64,000 nt of DNA from Zelonia costaricensis (Eukaryota; Euglenozoa; Kinetoplastea; Trypanosomatida; Trypanosomatidae), in contig JASAOO010003480.1 in the NCBI GenBank assembly GCA_030849075.1, positions 1-64,000 of the forward strand, given 5' to 3'. Position 1 is the first letter of the stretch, and every line of letters starts with the position of its first letter. A program made the position numbers and the translations under genes. Positions 61,270 to 64,000 of the stretch are shown here, one piece after another. The notes beneath the pieces are model-generated. The model did no database searches and was not told the origin of the DNA. It worked only from the letters and a program-made list of their open reading frames with translations.

Positions 61270-61560
61270 GTTAGATGTGGAGGGGTTCGAAGCCCTGATC
61301 ACGGGACCAAACCATCATGACAGCGGCGAGGCCGGCCCGTGGTCGCAGGGGTGCGATCGAAGTGCAGCCATGCCCGCATCAAACTCAACGGGCCAGCCCG
61401 CGACGGTACGAGATAACACTCGCGCACACCAACCGGCACGCCGGCACACACGCAACAAAAGGTACGACAGCCAAGTGACAACAAGGAAAGGGCGTACCAC
61501 TGGCGCGGCGCCCTTGACCATCCTCGACGTCCATCAAGCAAAGGGAGGATCAACGAAGAG
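61270..61560 (-). mobile_element. Possible degenerate SIDER-type retroposon in a 3' UTR
   Basis: This block, just downstream of the smaller hydrolase gene, is GC-rich and of normal complexity, unlike the simple-repeat sequence around it. On the minus strand it reads GCTGGCCCGTTGAG, then GCGACCACGGGCCGG and GGCTTCGAACCCCTCC. Short extinct retroposons (SIDERs) of this size and position are common in Leishmania 3' UTRs and affect mRNA stability. I recognise it only by general appearance and cannot align it, so the call is tentative. Confidence 0.3.
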
Positions 61561-61703
61561 CCGCGAGGGGGGCGGGGTGCGCTCTCGCGTGCTCTTCGAT
61601 TTAGGTGTGCACGAGGACGCGCGCAAACAGCGCAGGCACGGGACAGAGGCTCAACTGGCCCAATCGCAGCATCACCCATCCCCACCCTATTCTCGTCTCG
61701 ACC

Positions 61704-63170
61704 TTACACGCGCTTCTTCTCTGCCAGATCAAGCGGCGACATGACCGCCGCACGCGCGTCGGCGCAGAACTGCGTGGCGGCGTGCAGGACGAGCTGCTCC
61801 GCCTCCGACGCGTCGCCGCGCCACTCCGCCGCGGGGCTACCGATGAAGCCGAGGTGGCCGCCGACGGGGTAGCAGACGTACACGACGCTCCCGTTGCTGG
61901 CGACCAGCGCCTGCCACTGCGCGTCTGGCACGAAGCCGCCGGCCACCACGTCGTTGCGGTCGCCGATGCACAACACCGGGGTGCGGCAGTGCGGCAGCCA
62001 GAGGAAGGGCTGCGCGGCCGCGTAGTACTCCTGCGGGGTGGCGAACCCGTTGTGGCTGGCGTTGATGTAGACGTCGTACAGCCGAATCGAGGTGATGCGG
62101 TTGATGGCGGGGCTGGGGCCCTCGAAGAGCAGCTTGCAGTCCACGTTGGGCAGCTTCGTGAGCATCTCGCGGTTGTGCTTCGCGTACTTGCGCAGCCCGG
62201 AGGCAAACGGCTTCTCGTACAGGCGGCGGTACGTCGGGGTCGCGGACATGCGGTCTGCCTCGATGAGGTCGTACGGGGACGTCACCGTCATGAGCGCAGA
62301 CACCGGCGTGTCGGCCGGCACGCTGCCGCGCGGCAGCTTCGACTCTGCCTCCTTCTCCTCTGCCGCCTTGCCCTGCTCGCCCAGGTACTTGATCAGCGTC
62401 ACGCCACCCAGAGAGAACCCCACGGCGATGAGCGGCACCGGCGCCGGCGTGCCGAGGCGCTCCTGCACCTGTGCGGGCTGCATGTAGTGCTCCAGGCAGT
62501 AGCGCAGGTCCTCCGTGAAGGTCGCGCTGAACAGCCGTGGCACCTCGAGCGGCGTGCTGCCCATCCCGCGGTGGTTCTGCACGCACACGGCAAACCCCGC
62601 GTCCACCGCCTTGCCCACAAAGTGGCGAATGTAGTTCGTCGTCGCCGCGTTCAGCAGCCCGGGCACAACGAACATCAGCCCCTTCGCTTGCGGGGCGCGG
62701 CCCTTCGATGGGCCCGCAGCCAACACCGGCGACGTCAGCGACGACACTGGCGACTTCGTGTCGAGCGGCTGCCCAGCAGCGGAGGGGTACACGAAATCCA
62801 TGTTGATGTGCTGCCCCTCATGGCTCACGACCAGCTCGCGCTCGTACGGCACCCGCGGTGCCTCGCGCAGCCCTCCCAAGATGGTGTGCAGGTGCCCGTT
62901 GTACAGCGGACCGGCGTAGCGCATCGGCGGCTGCCCCGGCAGCGGCAGCCCAAAGCGCCTGCGCAGCTGCTGCGGATCGGCATCGTTCGCGATCAGCGTC
63001 ACCTCCCGCTCATCCAGTGGCGTCGCGACGAGCTTGCTGCCTGTCACGAGGCTGATCAGCCAGCGCGGCCAGCGCGCGAAGAGGCCAGACACGAGGCGGG
63101 GCAGAAGATAAAAGAAGATGTGGGCAGTGACGTGCTTCACAGCGAAGGATACGCGATCGGAGAAGCCCAT
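61704..63170 (-). CDS. Alpha/beta hydrolase, YheT/ABHD1-3 type
   Basis: 488 residues from the ATG at 63168-63170 (MGFSDRVSFAVKHVTAHIFF). An amphipathic/hydrophobic N-terminus (about 10-45) may bind membrane. The fold follows the YheT/COG0429 plan: PPMRYAGPLYNGHLHTIL, GLMFVVPGLLNAATTNYI, CVQNHRGMGSTPLEVPR, nucleophile elbow GFSLGGVTL (S253), then GDRNDVVAGG (D407) and VGGHLGFIGSPAAEWR (His near 439). All three triad residues are present, so activity is expected, as in ABHD1/2/3 acylglycerol or phospholipid hydrolases. It is shorter and closer to the family's usual length than its neighbour at 54257-57172, with which it shares every core motif. The C-terminal EKKRV carries no obvious targeting signal. 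No AG lies in the 100 nt before the ATG, so its 5' UTR is probably longer than 100 nt (candidate AG at 63335-63336). Confidence 0.96.
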   Translation of the reverse strand: MGFSDRVSFAVKHVTAHIFFYLLPRLVSGLFARWPRWLISLVTGSKLVATPLDEREVTLIANDADPQQLRRRFGLPLPGQPPMRYAGPLYNGHLHTILGGLREAPRVPYERELVVSHEGQHINMDFVYPSAAGQPLDTKSPVSSLTSPVLAAGPSKGRAPQAKGLMFVVPGLLNAATTNYIRHFVGKAVDAGFAVCVQNHRGMGSTPLEVPRLFSATFTEDLRYCLEHYMQPAQVQERLGTPAPVPLIAVGFSLGGVTLIKYLGEQGKAAEEKEAESKLPRGSVPADTPVSALMTVTSPYDLIEADRMSATPTYRRLYEKPFASGLRKYAKHNREMLTKLPNVDCKLLFEGPSPAINRITSIRLYDVYINASHNGFATPQEYYAAAQPFLWLPHCRTPVLCIGDRNDVVAGGFVPDAQWQALVASNGSVVYVCYPVGGHLGFIGSPAAEWRGDASEAEQLVLHAATQFCADARAAVMSPLDLAEKKRV

Positions 63171-64000
63171 GGTATTGTGAAGGCGGGGCGGCGCGAGGTT
63201 TGTTTCAGTGTGTATGTGTGTGTGTGTGTGATTGGGGACGAAAAGGAAAACACGAATGCGGTAAACTTGAATGATATAAGTGCTTGTGATGGCCCGCTAC
63301 GGTCAGTAGAGAAACTGAAGTGGTGTGCGTGTGTCTGTGTGGGGGGGGGGAGGGAAAGACGAGGAATGCAAAGACGGGGGATGCAGCCGTGGGGAAGCAA
63401 CGGGGCTGTGGCGTGGAGGACGAGGAATGGAGCTGGGGAGGGAGGGAGGGGAGGAGGAGGAGGGGTAATGAGGGTTCCTATGGGGTGCTGACAACAGAGA
63501 GAGCGAGAGAGGCAAAGGGGCAGCCGTTCAAAGAACTGCAATAACAGTAGGACATGCATGTCGTGAAGGACGTCAACGCGTGCGCCTGTCTCTTCCGTTT
63601 CGTGTGGCGAACCCCTCTTCATGTCAGTGGGTGCACCGTCCCCCCACTCCCTCCTCACCAAGCTCGGCGGCTTGCCTGCCACGTGGTTTCCCATCATCAC
63701 CTGGAAGCTGGAAAACAAGGCGAAAAGACAAGTTCTCGCACGTCGTTACTTTTGTGTGGATACTTGTGCGGCCCAGAGACGCACACACAAGATTATCGTG
63801 TCATGTGCTCCAGGCTGACCACAAGCTCACGACGAGAACCCACGCGTGACGCGGGCGTGCGGAGGCAGCGCATCGTGTGCACGCACCCCCCCCACACACA
63901 GCTTCACACATACCGACACACGCAGACACGCAGAGAGCACATGTGTGCCTCTAACATGCCAAATATACTACCGTAGAATCAGTGAGGAGATACGGGCCCC
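63171..64000. other. Upstream flank of the hydrolase gene
   Basis: No gene is seen. It contains GT sequence at 63212-63229, a G10 run at 63341-63350 that supplies the polypyrimidine tract of the candidate acceptor at 63335-63336, and ordinary sequence to the window edge. It is probably the 3' UTR of a gene beyond the window. Confidence 0.5.

Larger units (their letters stand above)
57283..61703. other. 4.4 kb intergenic spacer between the two hydrolases
   Basis: No gene is supported on either strand. It contains purine-rich tracts, a GGTGCGT minisatellite, GT and CA microsatellites (57330-57348, 59375-59410, 59932-59949, 60855-60875), G12 and T17 homopolymers beside an undetermined base at 58385, and a block of normal complexity at 61270-61560. 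Frames of up to 411 codons on the minus strand are Ser/Pro/Leu/Arg strings and span the N, so I do not call them. Confidence 0.6.

Noticed and set aside
61284..61294. tRNA gene suggested by a B-box-like GGTTCGAAGCC
   Set aside because: No A box at the right distance and no cloverleaf stems could be formed.

Overview
The window looks like nuclear chromosomal DNA of a trypanosomatid of the Leishmania group (Leishmaniinae). The evidence is high GC content, intronless protein genes, long intergenic spacers full of CA/GT microsatellites and polypyrimidine tracts, spliced-leader type AG acceptors a few bases upstream of several start codons, and proteins rich in Ala/Gly/Ser low-complexity insertions. 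I cannot name the species from sequence alone. Every protein gene I can support lies on the minus strand, so the window reads as part of one polycistronic transcription unit transcribed from high to low coordinates. About 56% of it is coding.

Layout in transcription order (right to left). A YheT/ABHD1-3-type alpha/beta hydrolase (61704-63170) is followed by a 4.5 kb gene-free spacer and a second, larger hydrolase of the same type (54257-57172). Next come a PDS5-like HEAT-repeat cohesin regulator (47522-52993), a kinesin with a long low-complexity tail (40546-45210), a START-domain lipid-transfer protein (37078-38085), a small unknown protein (34501-35598), a leucine-rich-repeat protein (30600-33707), the ribosome-biogenesis factor RLP24 (28511-29083), an ATAD2/Yta7-type AAA ATPase with a bromodomain-like region (21824-26671), a PUB-domain protein (19523-21202) and an unknown Ser/Gly-rich protein (14177-16051). 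A divergent pair of tRNA genes, Met(CAT) on the plus strand and Arg(ACG) on the minus strand, sits at 13510-13729. Beyond it lie a PDZ-like plus RS-tail protein (11515-12876), a large coiled-coil protein (5455-9891), an acidic-tailed protein that may be the RNA polymerase III subunit RPC31/RPC7 (1058-2527), and the first codons of ribosomal protein S5 (uS7) at the left edge.

As usual in trypanosomatids, neighbouring genes are not expected to form functional operons. Mature mRNAs are expected to arise by SL trans-splicing coupled to polyadenylation of the upstream gene. Several acceptors can be read directly, and many predicted 5' UTRs are extremely short (8-30 nt). Spacers of 0.6-4.5 kb mainly hold UTRs, microsatellites and purine-rich (plus strand) tracts. 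One block at about 61270-61560 has complex sequence that may be a degenerate SIDER-type retroposon. The most interesting points are the tentative RPC31, the PDS5 call, the apparent loss of the acetyl-lysine Asn in the ATAD2-like protein, a PUB-domain protein with a possible second PUB fold, a PDZ-like/RS-tail protein, and two Pol III genes embedded within a Pol II unit.
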